Assembly (NCBI RefSeq): GCF_964199755.1
Contig: NC_133898.1
Coordinates: 132,046,553 to 132,110,552 of the forward strand
Reading direction: 5' to 3'
DNA length: 64,000 bases
Origin: Larus michahellis
Lineage: Eukaryota; Chordata; Aves; Charadriiformes; Laridae
How positions within the stretch are numbered: the first letter of the stretch is position 1; the number at the start of each line of letters is the position of its first letter. A model generated the notes under the pieces. It was not told where the DNA came from, ran no database searches, and saw nothing but the letters and a program-made list of their open reading frames with translations. Made by a program: the position numbers and the translations under genes. Shown here in pieces: positions 1 to 11,246 of the stretch.

Positions 1-611
1 ACTGTACTTACCTGCACGAGTCCTGTGTGTTTGGCCTGTCCCCGCTTGCTAACGCGTAGCCCTTGGCTGCTGATGGCAGCCCCTCCTGGTCCTGGCTGTG
101 CTGGGGGTCGTGGCTGTACCTCCTGGGGCTCCTTGTTGGCCGCTGGCCTCCATGGGCAGTCCTGCCGCTCTCCAGGCTGCTGGGGGTGATGCCCCTGGGG
201 GCTGCAGGGTGTCCCGGCGCCACAAGGGAAGCGCTGGGGGGATTGTGTGCTCCGGGGCAGCGCTGGGGGGGTCCAGGTGGTGGGGGACACGCTGCCGGGA
301 TTGGTGCCTCTGGGCTAGGGCCAGTGCCTGCGAGGCAAACTGGTTCCTGCAGCGGTGCCCAGCCCGTCGTAGAGCACATGAGGGTTCCTGGTGGGTCCTG
401 GTGCTTCCCGGAGCACGGCTGAGCTCTGCTGACAGGAGGGGAGGGCAGGGGGTGCCCCACCTGCCCCTCGGCGGGGTCCTTGGGAGCATCGCCTCTTCCC
501 GGGCTGTGGCAGGGCTTCTCCCTGGAGTGGCTCGTGGGCCCCAAGCCGGGCAGACCCCAGGGCCCCTCTGTCCAGCAGGTGCTGGGATCTGACTGGCATT
601 TCTCCCCGCAG

Positions 612-3600
612 GCCTACAACATCCACGTGAACGGGGTGTTGCACTGCCGAGTACGCTACAGCCAGCTCCTGGGGCTGCACGAGCAGGTAGGGAGCCCCCT
701 GTCCCCGGCGGGAGCTGCCACCGACATCCCCCCTCCCGCGGGGCCACGCTGCAGTGCCCGGGGCAGGCAGGGAGGTGGGGGAAAGCTGACCCGCTGGAGA
801 GCAGCTCTGCAGAGAGGCACCCGGGGGTCCTGGGGGGCACCCAGTCGCCCATGAGCCAGCAACGTGCCCTTGTGGCCAACATGGCCAATGGTCTCCTGGG
901 TGGGACATTCAAAAGAGTGTGGCCAGCAGGTGGAGGGAGGTCATCCTCCCCCTCTGCTCTGCCCTGGGGAGGCCACAGCTGGAGCACTGGGGCCAGTTCT
1001 GGGCTCCCCGGTTCCAGAAGGACAGGGAACTGCTGGGGAGGGGACAGCAAAGGGCTACCGAGATGATCAAGAGATGGAGCATCTCTGTGCTGAGGAAGGG
1101 CCGAGAGCCCTGGGGCTGTTCAGCTGGAGCAGAGCAGGCTGAGAGGGATCTCATCAATGCTCAGCAATAGCTAAAGGGCGGGGGGCAAGAGGATGGGGCC
1201 AGGCTCTTCTCAGTGGTGCCCGGGGACAGGACAAGGGGCAACGGGCACAAACTGGAACACGGGAAATTCCATCTCAACACGAGGAGGAACTTCTTTGCTG
1301 TGAGGGTGGCAGAGCCCTGGCACAGGCTGCCCAGAGAGGTGGTGGAGTCTCCGTCTCTGGAGACATTCCAACCCCGCCTGGACGCGTTCCTGTGCCACCT
1401 GCTCTGGGTGACCCTGCTCTGGCCGGGGGTTGGACAGGATGATCTCCAGAGGTCCCTGCCAACCCCGACCATTCTGTGATTCTGTGAAAGCGCCGCATGC
1501 TGCTGTGGAGCCAGAGCCTCAGGTGCTGCAGTGGCCGTGGGCAAGCATGTGCCGCCCAGTGCTGCTGCGGGGCTGGCTGGGGTCTCGTTTTTTGTTCCTT
1601 GGCATTGGGTGCAGGCCTGCTCTCCCGCTCTGTGATGTCCCACCTGGGTTCTTGCAAACTGCTGGCCACCCGTTAGGATAAGGAACACTGGCGAGCTCTC
1701 CACTCCCCTTGCCAGGGCGCTGGAGATCAGCTGGGGCGGGGGGTCAGAGCAGCCCCCGTCTCCCTTGGAGGCTCCCGCAGCATTCTGCTCTCTCCCCAGC
1801 TAAGGAAAGAGTATGGCGCCAACGTGGTCCCAGCCTTTCCCCCAAAGAAGATCTTCACACTCACCCCGGCAGAGGTAGAGCAACGGCGGGAGCAGCTGGA
1901 GAAATACATGCAGGCTGGTAAGCGGGGGCTGCCCTGTGCTGTGGATGGGGGCCGGCCGCCCCTGCCTCGCCCCGGGGCACTGCCTGCATCCCCCTCCCCA
2001 CGCTGATCCCTTTGCTCTGGCCCATCTTGATACTGCTGTGGTAGTAATTGGTAGTGCTCTGGTAGTAATTGGCCTTGCCTGCTGGATGTCAGCCATTGCA
2101 AAGCGATGCTGCTTCTCAGTCCCTGCCCCTTCCCCTTCCCTGTGCTGTCCAGGGGTCTCGCCTGCGGGGAGCGTGCCCCTGTGCATGCTTAGGATGGGCG
2201 CAAACTGGGGGGCTGCGGGGCGGATGGGCATCGGCGTGGGTCCATGCCCCTTCCCGTGTAACACCCGGCTCCTCACCCGTGGGTCCCTGCTCCTTCCCGT
2301 GTAACACCCGGCTCCTCACCCATGGGTCCCTGCTCCTTCCCCTGTAACACCCGGCTCCTCGCCCGTGGGTCCCTGCTCCTTCCCGTGTAACGCCCGGCTC
2401 CTCGCTCATCTTCCCCGCCCCGCAGTTCGGCAGGACCCGACACTGGGAGGCAGCGAGACCTTCAACAGCTTCCTGCGCAAGGCCCAGCAGGTGAGGGGGG
2501 TGCAGGAGCCACGGGAGGTGGTGGACTGTGGGGCGAGTACCCGGGCCCTCGGGCTGCGGGGTGGTGTGAGGATGGCTGGCGGTGGGGGGGCCGCAGTACC
2601 AGTCCCATTTCTCCCTCCAGGAGACACAGCAGATACCCACAGAGGAGGTGGTGCTGGAAGTGCTGCTCTCCAACGGCCAGAAGGTCAAGGTCACCATCCT
2701 CACCTCGGACCAGACGGAGGATGTCCTTGAGGTGCCAAAGCTCTTGTGCTGGGCAGGACCAGGCCCTCCTGCCCAGTTCTGTGGTTCCCCATGCACGCAG
2801 GGGTTCCCTCACCCTGCCCCCCCGCTGCATCCCTACCCCAGAGCAGGGTTGTCTTGGGGGGCCAAAGAGCAGTGGAGCCGGGAAGGGTGTTCTGACGTGT
2901 CCCTTTCTGCACCCATACTGGTGTGGGGAGGCCCCCAGCTGTTTCATGGTGGCAGCGATCCCCTGGGCCCCACTTGTCCCCTTGCCCCCCCTGCCCTGTC
3001 CCCAGTGCAGCAGAGGCGCTGCCTTCCTGCCGTCGGGAGTGCCCAGAACTGGATGTAGAAGTGCGAGGATGTAGAAGTGCTGCCTCTCTGTGCGGGAAGT
3101 GACCTCCCGCTCTCGCTGCCAGGCTGTGGCCTCCAAGCTGGATCTGCCGGATGACCTGGTCGGCTACTTCAGCCTCTTCCTAGTGAGGGAGACCAAGGAT
3201 GGAGCTTTCTCCTGTGAGTGGCACGCGCTGGGGGCAGTCCCATGGGGGCTGTGGTGGGACGTCTGCCCTGGGAGAGGGAAAGCGGTGCCTTGCCAGGAGT
3301 GAGAGCTGCGTGCTTGGACCCCTGGGGTGGGGGGATCCGGGGTCTCCCCGGGGGTGCCCTGGCTGGCAGGGGTCCGCTGGGCTCCTGCTGCCCTGAGCCA
3401 CTGCTGAGCTGCCGTTTCCCCTCAGTTGTGCGGAAGCTGCAGGAGTTTGAGCTGCCGTACGTGTCCGTCACCAGCCTACACAACCCTGAGTTCAGGATCA
3501 TCCTGCGCAAGAGGTGAGCGGCAGGGCTGGGGGGACAGCGGCCGCCGGAGCGTTGGGGAGGTGTCTGGGGGTCTGCAGGGATCCCTTCCCTCCTGCCATC

Positions 3601-6001
3601 GCCGCCTGCGGGTGCTTCAACCCCCAGGGACGCACCTGGGCACCTTCGCTTCCATGACAGCAGGGGCCGGGCTGCGCTGCTGGACTTGGCCCCTGTTTCT
3701 GCTTTCCCAGCCCTTCCCGCCTCAGGCAGCTGCTTGAGAGGGAGAGTTGGGACATGGCAGCTGATGGCTACCAAGGGGAGCTGGCCAGAGAGCCAGCCCA
3801 GCGCCTTGTCCCAGCGTGGGGGGCTGTTTTTCTCCCCATCGTGGTTAGGAGCTGGGGAATAGGTTGACCCTTGTGGTTCCCTTCTAGCTACTGGGACTCC
3901 TCCTATGATGACGATGTAATGGAGCATCGCGTGGGGCTGAACTTGCTGTATGCGCAGGTGAGGGTTGGAGCGGCCCAGCCGGGTGAGGAGGGTCACTGCA
4001 CCCCTCAGCTACAGCTGGCGGGGCTCCGGGCCCAGCTGCTCACCAGCCTCTGCTTCTTGGTAGACGGTGTCAGACATCGAGCATGGATGGATCCTTGTCA
4101 ACAAGGAACAGCACCGGCAGCTAAAGTCTCTGCAGGAAAAAGTCTCCAAGAAGGAGGTAGGGGAGGGCACAATGCTGTGACTGGGGCAGTCCCAGCAGGG
4201 GACTGACCCCACTGCCATGCCAGAGCATGGCGCTGAGCTCGGTGCCCGTTCCTGGCCCCGGAGGGTGGCCATTGGTGCTGAGCTCCCCCGGCTCTGCCCG
4301 CAGTTCATCCGCCTGGCGCAGACCCTGAAGTACTATGGCTATCTCAAGTTCGACCCCTGCGTCACTGACTTCCCGGAGAAGGGGTGCCATGTCATCGTCA
4401 GCGCTGGCAACAACGAGCTCAACTTCCAGGTGCGGCTGCCCAGCGAGCAGATCAAGGAAGGCAGCTTCAAGGTCACGCGCATGCGGTGCTGGCGCGTCAC
4501 GTCCTCGGTGAGTGCTGCTTGCCGGCAGGGTCCTGGCGAGCAGGGAGGGCTCTGTGGGGTCTGGTGCGACCCTCCTGTGCCGGGCTGCGCTGGCAGCTCC
4601 CCTGGGAAAGGTGCTGGCTGTTGCCTGCTTCCAGCCCAGCTGGCCCGGGGGGCGCTTTGGGGCTGAGAGTGTCATCGGTGTGAGGATATTTGAGAGGGCT
4701 GCTGCTGTGAGGGTGACCCGATGGTGGTGGAAGGCCAGTGGGAGCTGGGCACAGGGGCCCGGGAAGCTGGCTGCTTTCCCACTGGAGGATCCCAGCCTCA
4801 GCACATGCCCTTGCAGGTGCCGATGAGCAACGGTCCCTCGGGGAGCAGCCCGGGGAAGTCCGAGGTGAAGCTGGAGTTGGCTTTCGAGTATCTAATGAGC
4901 AAAGACCGGCTGCAGTGGGTCACCATCACCAGTCCGCAGGTAGGGCTGGCGGTGGACAAGGATGGGAGCGAGGGGGCGGCTGTGAGGGACAGGGCTGGTC
5001 TGGGCTCGGGGTGGTGTGTTGGGGTGGCCGCAGGGTGCATGACGCCTCTCCCTTGCAGGCCATCATGCTGAGCATCTGCCTGCAGTCCATGGTGGACGAG
5101 CTGATGGTGAAAAAGTCTGGAGGCAGCATCCGCAAGGTGAGGGTTGGGGCTGGTTGTTGTCCCTGGGGGGGGATCCCATCCTGCCCCCGGGACTCCCCAG
5201 GGTCTAGGCTGGGCCCTGCTCGCTCTCCTCAGGACGGGGCCAGCTGGGGGATCCCCAGGGGCCATCCTAATCTCTGGAGCTGCCTCTGGGGACCCTGCTG
5301 CTGAGCTTGGCTCCTCCCCTGCAGATGTTTCGCCGGCGGGTGAACGGGGCCCTGCGGCGCTCGGACAGCCAGCAAGCTGTGAAATCGCCCCCGCTGCTGG
5401 TGAGTGGGGACCCTGCGGCCCTGGTGGGGGAGACAAGCGTGGCCACGGACTTTGCTGTGTGTCGGGTACCAGAGCCCACCACCCCCAGAGGTGCCATTAT
5501 CCCCTCAGCAGGGCTGGCAGCGGGGAGGGCCGGGACAAGCCCCGAGGGCGGCAGAGCTGCGGTGCCCCACTCCCGCAGTCCTGGGAAGAGAAAGGGGCCT
5601 TGGACCCCCTCCCGGGACCGGGCTTCCTGGGGCAGGGAAGGGATGGTGGCCCAGCCTTGTCCCAGAAGGGCAGGTGGTGGCTGAGGGTAGGGAGGTGGCA
5701 GGTGGTGGGAAGGGGGGGTGGCACGTCCCGCAGCGCTGCCTGACCATGCTGTCCCTGCAGGACTCGCCCGACGCCTCCCGGGAGCCGATGGCCAAACTCT
5801 CGGTGAGTTGTGTGTGGGCACAATGTCACCGTCACCCGCGGGGGGAGTGGGGGTCCTCCCTAACGTCTCCCCTCTCCACAGAGCAAGCTCACCTCTGTCA
5901 GCCTGCGAGGGATCAGCCACTCCAGCTCTGCTAACGACGTGGGCGCTAACGACTTCCATGGCAATTACGCCTTTGAGGGCATTGGCGATGAAGATCTGTA
6001 G
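612..6001 (+). CDS. SNX17: Sorting nexin 17, exons 2-15 (5' partial)
   Basis: SNX17 is an endosomal PX-FERM protein that binds NPxY-type tails of LDL-receptor-family and integrin cargo and sends them back to the cell surface (family knowledge). Coding exons: 612-686, 1800-1917, 2426-2490, 2621-2731, 3123-3213, 3426-3513, 3888-3957, 4064-4156, 4304-4507, 4817-4939, 5059-5136, 5325-5399, 5761-5802 and 5882-6001. All have AG/GT borders and frame is kept throughout, giving 450 residues before TAG at 5999-6001. The PX domain starts with YNIHVNGVLHCRVRYSQLLG; then come the FERM-like lobes (LEVLLSNGQKV, DDDVMEHRVGLNLLYAQ), a Ser-rich linker and the tail FEGIGDEDL. The first about 20 residues (exon 1) lie left of the window, since the visible part begins at the family's residue about 21. 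Introns are short except intron 2 (687-1799), which carries a CR1 fragment. Identification is very secure. Confidence 0.97.
765..1487 (+). mobile_element. CR1 LINE 3' fragment in SNX17 intron 2
   Basis: The stretch matches, at a readable level, the CR1 copy at 33958-35071 of this window: CTGGAGAGCAGCTC at about 793, GTGTGGCCAGCAGGTGGAGG at about 916, then the ORF end and 3' UTR. It ends in two copies of the avian CR1 terminal octamer (ATTCTGTG) at 1471-1487. It is 5' truncated and its reverse-transcriptase frame is broken. It lies sense to SNX17. The left edge is approximate. Confidence 0.88.
2235..2408. repeat. 43-bp minisatellite, four copies, SNX17 intron 3
   Basis: The core GTAACACCCGGCTCCTC begins at 2258, 2301 and 2344, with a variant (GTAACGCCC) at 2387, an exact 43-base period. 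Copies differ by a few substitutions and the first is the most diverged. It lies just upstream of the exon 4 acceptor at 2425. Confidence 0.9.
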
Positions 6002-6605
6002 TGGCCCCCCCTTCCTAGGACAGCACCCGCCCGAGGGCCTTCGCTGAGGAATGTACGACCTGCAGACAGGTTGCAATCGACGTGCCTCTCACCTGCTACA
6101 TCCACCTTCCCCTGCTCCCCCGGGCTGGGGGGGGCTCACCCCCAGCCCTCCGTTGCCTTCGGGGTGGGGGCAGCTGAGCTCCTCCTGCTGCTGGCTCCAG
6201 CTGGGAGAGGGCTCAGCCCGACCCGAGCAGTGTGCCCAGGCCGAGCCCCGGAGCAGCGTCGCGGAGCCTGGCCCAGCACGGGGGGCAGAGCTGCCCCCTC
6301 CCCGGCCAGGAGGGACGGGGTCCGGGCACCCAGGAGGGTGGCTGCCCCAGTGACTGGGGCACACAGCGGCCCTCGTGAGGCTCCGTAATGCCAAATTAGC
6401 GTTTAGGCTCCTGCTCCGAGACAGGCTGCAGTAAACTGTCTCCGGGGGGCTCTGCGCTGAGCCCCCTCTCTAACCCGCTCATAGACTCCAACGTAATCTA
6501 GGCTTGTAACCACGTATCTCCTGCTGCTCAGACCGACCAGAGCATTAATGGACAGTAACCGATGTTTACATACTGCAATGATGATTAAAATGGATCCTGA
6601 TTGGT
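6002..6605 (+). other. SNX17: SNX17 3' untranslated region
   Basis: GC-rich sequence follows the SNX17 stop codon and becomes more AT-rich from about 6480. It ends near the ATTAAA signal at 6584-6589, followed by a GT/G-rich stretch. No coding potential is supported here. The right end is estimated at 15-20 bases past the signal. Confidence 0.7.
6584..6589 (+). terminator. SNX17: SNX17 poly(A) signal ATTAAA
   Basis: An ATTAAA hexamer lies about 580 bases after the stop codon. A G/T-rich tract at about 6610-6630 fits a downstream cleavage element. It faces the opposing ZNF513 signal at 6733-6738. Confidence 0.65.
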
Positions 6606-6714
6606 ACCGGGCTGTCTGTTGGGGGGGTGGCGGCTGTCCCTCCCCTCCCCGCACACCTTGCCAGCCCCACACTGCCCTCGCCTGAAGCAGGACAAGGCCC
6701 CCAGGGAGAATAGC

Positions 6715-7122
6715 GGATAACAAAACTGACTGTTTAATGCTTTTATACACAATATAAATTACACTGACTGGCGTGGCAACAGCCATGGGACCAGTCCCGT
6801 TCCCCCCTCCCCCCTTTTCCCCAAACTCCGGCAGAGGAAGGCTCTGGCGGGCAGGAACAGGCAGGGACCACTCCCGTGGGTGCCTGGGGACACGGGCACC
6901 GCTGCTGCTGGGGCAGAGACCTGAGCCTGGAGCCCGAGCTGCCGGTTGTGGCTTCACCCTGCCCAGGCCAGACAGGGCTGCTGGAGACCCCGGCGGACCC
7001 TGCATAAGGCAGCCCTGAGCCCCCCCGTGGAGTCTGATGCCCATCCCTCCCCCAGGGAGGGCAGGGGCCGCAGCTGGGGTGCCCCAGGGATGGGCACCCC
7101 TGCAGCCGGGCTAAGTGCTGTC
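6715..7122 (-). other. ZNF513: ZNF513 3' untranslated region
   Basis: The sequence between the ZNF513 stop codon and its predicted poly(A) site is GC-rich near the stop and AT-rich at the end. No separate gene is seen. The end is estimated from the ATTAAA signal. Confidence 0.6.
6733..6738 (-). terminator. ZNF513: ZNF513 poly(A) signal ATTAAA (minus strand)
   Basis: The plus strand reads TTTAAT, giving ATTAAA on the minus strand about 385 bases past the ZNF513 stop. The surrounding AT-rich DNA (6720-6765) contrasts with the GC-rich coding exon. Cleavage is expected near 6715. Confidence 0.65.
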
Positions 7123-10100
7123 TCAGGGCAGGGCCGTGCCCACGGCTGGAGGGGCCAGGAGGGCTTTGGCAGTACGAGGGTTTACCCAGCTCTCAGCCGT
7201 GTGGCCATGGATCTTCTGGTGGCGCTTGTAGTTGTCCCAGTGGCCAGTGGTGTAGGGGCAGTCCCGGCACTGGAAGGGCTTCTCGCCTGTGTGCCGCAGC
7301 ATGTGCCTCTTCAGGTTCATGCTCTGGTTGCAGCTGTAGCTGCAGAGGCTGCACTGGAAGGGCTTGTCGCCCGAGTGGATGCGCCCGTGACGCTTGAGGT
7401 TGGCCAGGTTGCCGCAGGCGTAGTCGCAGAGCTGGCACTTGTAGGGCTTCTCGCCCGTGTGCACTCGCTGGTGCCGCTTCAGGTTGTCGAGGTGGGCAGA
7501 GGCGTAGGGGCAGAGCGGGCAGACAAACGGCTTCTCCCCGCTGTGTGTCTTCATGTGCCGCGCCAAGTGGTTGGGGTAGTGGGTGACGAAGGGGCAGAGG
7601 CTGCAGGCAAAGCCTTTGTCCCCCGTGCCCTTGCGGGGGCTGGCGCCCGGCTCGGTGCCCAGCACCGCCAGGCTGCAGCGCCCGCAGACCTGCTCGGCCA
7701 GGCCCTCATCCTGCGCGAAGCCGTCGTCCAGCACCAGCCCGCACATGCGGCACGTGAAGGGGAAGAGCAGCTCGGGCAGCGCGGCCGCCTCCTCACCCCG
7801 CAGCCGAGCGCAGCCGGGCAGGAAGGGGCCGCTGCCGCTGCCCACGTGCAGGCTCAGCTCTGGCAGCAGCGGTTCTGCGGGACAGAAACAAGCAGGGCTG
7901 TGAGTGTGGGAGCGCGGCGCTGGGAGGGCTCAGCTCCCTCCAGAGCCCCGGGGGCAGTGGTGCCCCAGCTGAGGCCGGTGGCACATGGCGCCAGGCGGGA
8001 CACTTGCCTTGCCCCTTCCCCCTGGGGGCTCCCCCCCAGCATCTCTCCCCTGCACCCCCCATTTTACCTGGGTCCTTGTCCCGCCGGTGCGGCCCCTCGC
8101 CTTTGGGCAGGCGGTGGCTGAGCATGTGCCGCTTCAGGTTGCGGCTCTGGTTGCAGCGATAGTCGCAGGCAGCGCACTGGAAGGGCTTGTCCTGGCTGTG
8201 GACTCGTTCGTGGCGTTTGAGGTTGCCCAGGCTGCTGCAGGCGAAGCTGCAGCACGTGCAGCGGTAGGGCTTCTCCCCCGTGTGCGTGCGCAGGTGTCGG
8301 GTCAGGTTGACCAGCTGGGCAGAGGCGTAGGCACACTGCGGGCAGGCGAAGGGCTTCTCCCCATTGTGTGTCTTCATGTGGCGCTTGAGGTGGCTGGAGT
8401 AGTGGGAGGCGAAGGGGCAGAGCTGGCAGGAGTACACGATGCGCTGGCTGCGGCCCCCCTCGGCACCAGCACACTGCAGGCAGCTCTGCCCCAGGCTGGC
8501 AGCCAGCTGCAGCCCGCACTGGCGGCAGGGCAGCGCCGCGGGGCCGGGCTCACCGCCCTCCTCCGGGTCACTCTCCACGCTCAGCTGCTGGTACCCAGAG
8601 GAGCAGTCGTCGTCACTCAGCGCATACGCTGGGATGGTGATCTTCCCCACCAGGGTGTCTGCTGAGAAGACCGTGGGGATGGGACGGTGTCAGGCCCCTG
8701 GCTGGCCCAGGCACAGCCCCTCCACTTGTGCCACCGGTCCCAGAAGGGCCCATCCCAAGGAGGGGACTGGGGCCAGGCAGCTGCACCCGCCCTGGCAGCA
8801 CCCAGCAGCCTGCAGGAGCCCACCATGCTGCTCACAGCAGGGCGAGGAGCCTCATGACCACAACCTGCCCTGACGCCCTGTCCTGGGCGCCTCGGGAAAC
8901 CCTGTCACCTCTGCCCTGCGGCCGGGCGGTCAGCTCACCGCCAGACCCCTGGCACCAGGAAGGGCGGGTGGAGGGGGGCACAGGGGTGCAGCGGGCAGCC
9001 AGCACACACTGGTGCTGCTGGACCCGGCTGGTAGGAAGCAGCGGTGGCAGGAAGGTGTTGAGCACAGCCTGACTCAAGCAGGGGGGCTGGGTGCCCATGA
9101 GACTTGCTCCAGCCCCCCCTCGGCTGTGCTGCTGCCCCAGGGACAGCAGCTGGTCCTGCTCCCATAGCCGAGACCATGGGGCTCCAACACCAGACCCCCT
9201 CCACCACATGGAAAAAAGACCTTCCCCATCCCCACGCAGTGCTGCTGCACCACGGCGGTGGGGGGAAGCCGCTGCCAGGCTCTCAGAGGGCACTTATGCT
9301 TCCCGGCTGGGCACAGACCTATCCTCCTGTGGCCCCTGGGGTAGTGCCCGTGCCCCAGGAAGGGATGACAGAGCGGAGACCACCGCCCTGCAGCCGCCCC
9401 AGGCTGGCCTGCTGGCCCCACGCCCCAGATGTGCCCCCAGGCTGGTGCTAGGGGCTGGAACGGCAGTGACATGCAGCCAAAGCTGTGCCTGACCTGGAGC
9501 CCTGGAGCCCCCACAACCCAACAGCTGCCCCCTGCCCCGGGAAACAACCTGGGCTGTCCCCTTCACTGCTGCCCACCCGCCTGCGTCCACCTCCCAGAGC
9601 CCCAGGCGGGCGCAGGGGTGAGGCTGCTCCCACGCTGCGGGACAGGGCGGGCCCCCCCAGGCTCCAGTCCCTTTTCACAAGCACCACCTGAAGCGCAGAC
9701 GCCAGAACAGGGCATCCTGCGAGGGCCTGGCTATTGCTGGGGGAGCCCTCAACCCCACCCCAAGCCCCACACTGAGGGACTCCCCTGCCGCCTCGGCTCA
9801 GGCCCAGCATCCCTGCAGCACTGCCCCCTGAGCACGGCTGTGTGGGACAACACGGCCCACGGGGTGAGGACGAATATGGGGCCTGTGATGGCTCTCCTGA
9901 CATCCTTAGTAGTCCCTGAGGTGCCTGGTCCTACTCCCCAGCTGGGGCTGGTGGCTGAGAGTGGGAAGGAAGGTATTTCCAATGGCAGAAGGTTTGCTGC
10001 AGAGAGCGGCTTTCAGCCCTCGCAGCATCCAGCCCCCAGAGCCACCAAGCGAGCTTTGTCCCCGGCACAGGCTGTGGGGAAGCATGGTCCTGGGAGCAGA

Positions 10101-11246
10101 ACCCCATCTGCCAGGCAGCTGGGACTGTGCCGTGGCGCGGGAACTGCCAGCACAACACAACCCGGTGTGGCTGCCGAGCACAGGGACCAAAGCACAGCCC
10201 TCATGGACAGCGAGGGGACAGAGCCACAGGGCTTGGGCGGTCCATGCCCCCCTCCTCTTGCCACTGAGTGTATCCCCACATTATTCAACGCTCACCATCG
10301 AGGGCAGCGAGTGATGCTCTCACCAGTCCTTGTGAGGCACCTTAATGGAGCCGGAGCAGCGTTTGCTCCTCTGGCTGCCCCGGAGCCTGATGTGACACCA
10401 GCTGGGCAGGCACTGGCCGGCCACACAAAGGGCCGGGATGGCTGTGGGGTGGGCGAATGGCAGGGAGCAAAGACTGGCAGAGAGACAGCCCCGGCCCAGC
10501 TCCCCCCACCCTCACAACGCCGAGGGGTGGCTGTGGGGCAGGACCCTGCAGGGACAGGGCCCTGGCCCCCGGGAGGGCAGAAAGCCATGTCCCGGTGGCT
10601 GGGAGACCTGGGGGCTCCTGGGCAGAGCGGTGCAGATGGGGACGAGCCCGGTGGCGGCTGCAGTGGGGCGGGCTGCCAGCACCGGTGTCCCCCAGCCCCA
10701 CACCAACCATGAGGGTGCGGTGTGCCTGAAGCGCCCTAACGGGAGGGTCAGTGCCAGGGATCGGTGCCGGGCGGGCAGTGACCACCGGCGCGGGGCCCTG
10801 CCCGGGGCCGGGGCCTCACCCCGCGGGGGGAGATCCCGGGCGAGAAAACGCGCCGGGGGACAGAGCAGCCACCGGGCGGGCCCGCTGCCGCGGCGGGCGG
10901 CTGCCGGATGGGGCCCAGCGCGGGGGCCGGCACCGGCGGGGCCGGGCCGGGCCGCGTCGCCGCTGCAGGTGCGCCCAGGGCGGCCGTCCCCGCGGGGCGC
11001 CGGTGCCGGGCCCGCACGGCGGCACGCACCTGGCGGTCCCTTCTCGAAGGCCAGGCCGCGGCCCAGCAGCAGGTCGCCGGGCAGCACCAGCGCCGCTCCC
11101 GCCGTCTCCTCGGGGCCGTCTTCGGCGTCCGCTGCAACACACCGAGCGCCGCGGGTCACCGCTGGGCCGCCGCCGCCGCCGCCCCCCGGCCCCGCTGCGC
11201 ACTCACCCTTCACCGGCTGCGGGTGGCTCTGCTTCCGCCGGGGCAT
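7123..11246 (-). CDS. ZNF513: Zinc finger protein 513, complete coding region
   Basis: ZNF513 is a nuclear multi-C2H2 DNA-binding regulator (linked to retinal disease in humans, family knowledge). Exons in transcript order: 11246-11207 (starts MPRRKQSHPQPVK), 11131-11030, 8658-8068 and 7874-7123, stop TGA at 7125-7123. This gives 494 residues against about 541 as I recall in human. C2H2 fingers sit at residues 125-145, 153-173, 181-201 and 209-229, then 335-355, 363-383, 391-411, 419-439 and 447-467. Each four-finger block is preceded by a paired CxxC module (92-110 and 286-311). Linkers are of the GEKP type (HTGEKPY, HSGEKPF, HSGDKPF). The start is chosen from family identity and its CpG-island setting. 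Intron 1 is only 75 bp; the exon 3 acceptor is a CAGCAG tandem. The extra fourth finger is discussed in findings. Confidence 0.95.
8659..11029 (-). other. ZNF513: ZNF513 intron 2 (no gene seen)
   Basis: This 2.37 kb GC-rich intron joins the short second exon to the first finger exon. Long open frames run through it on both strands, but they lack family resemblance and follow from the high GC content. I recognise no repeat or RNA gene. Its first 300 bases (right side) belong to the CpG island. Confidence 0.7.

Noticed and set aside
1-611. Search for SNX17 exon 1 at the left edge
   Set aside because: No MHFS-type start or matching donor was seen; this is intron sequence.
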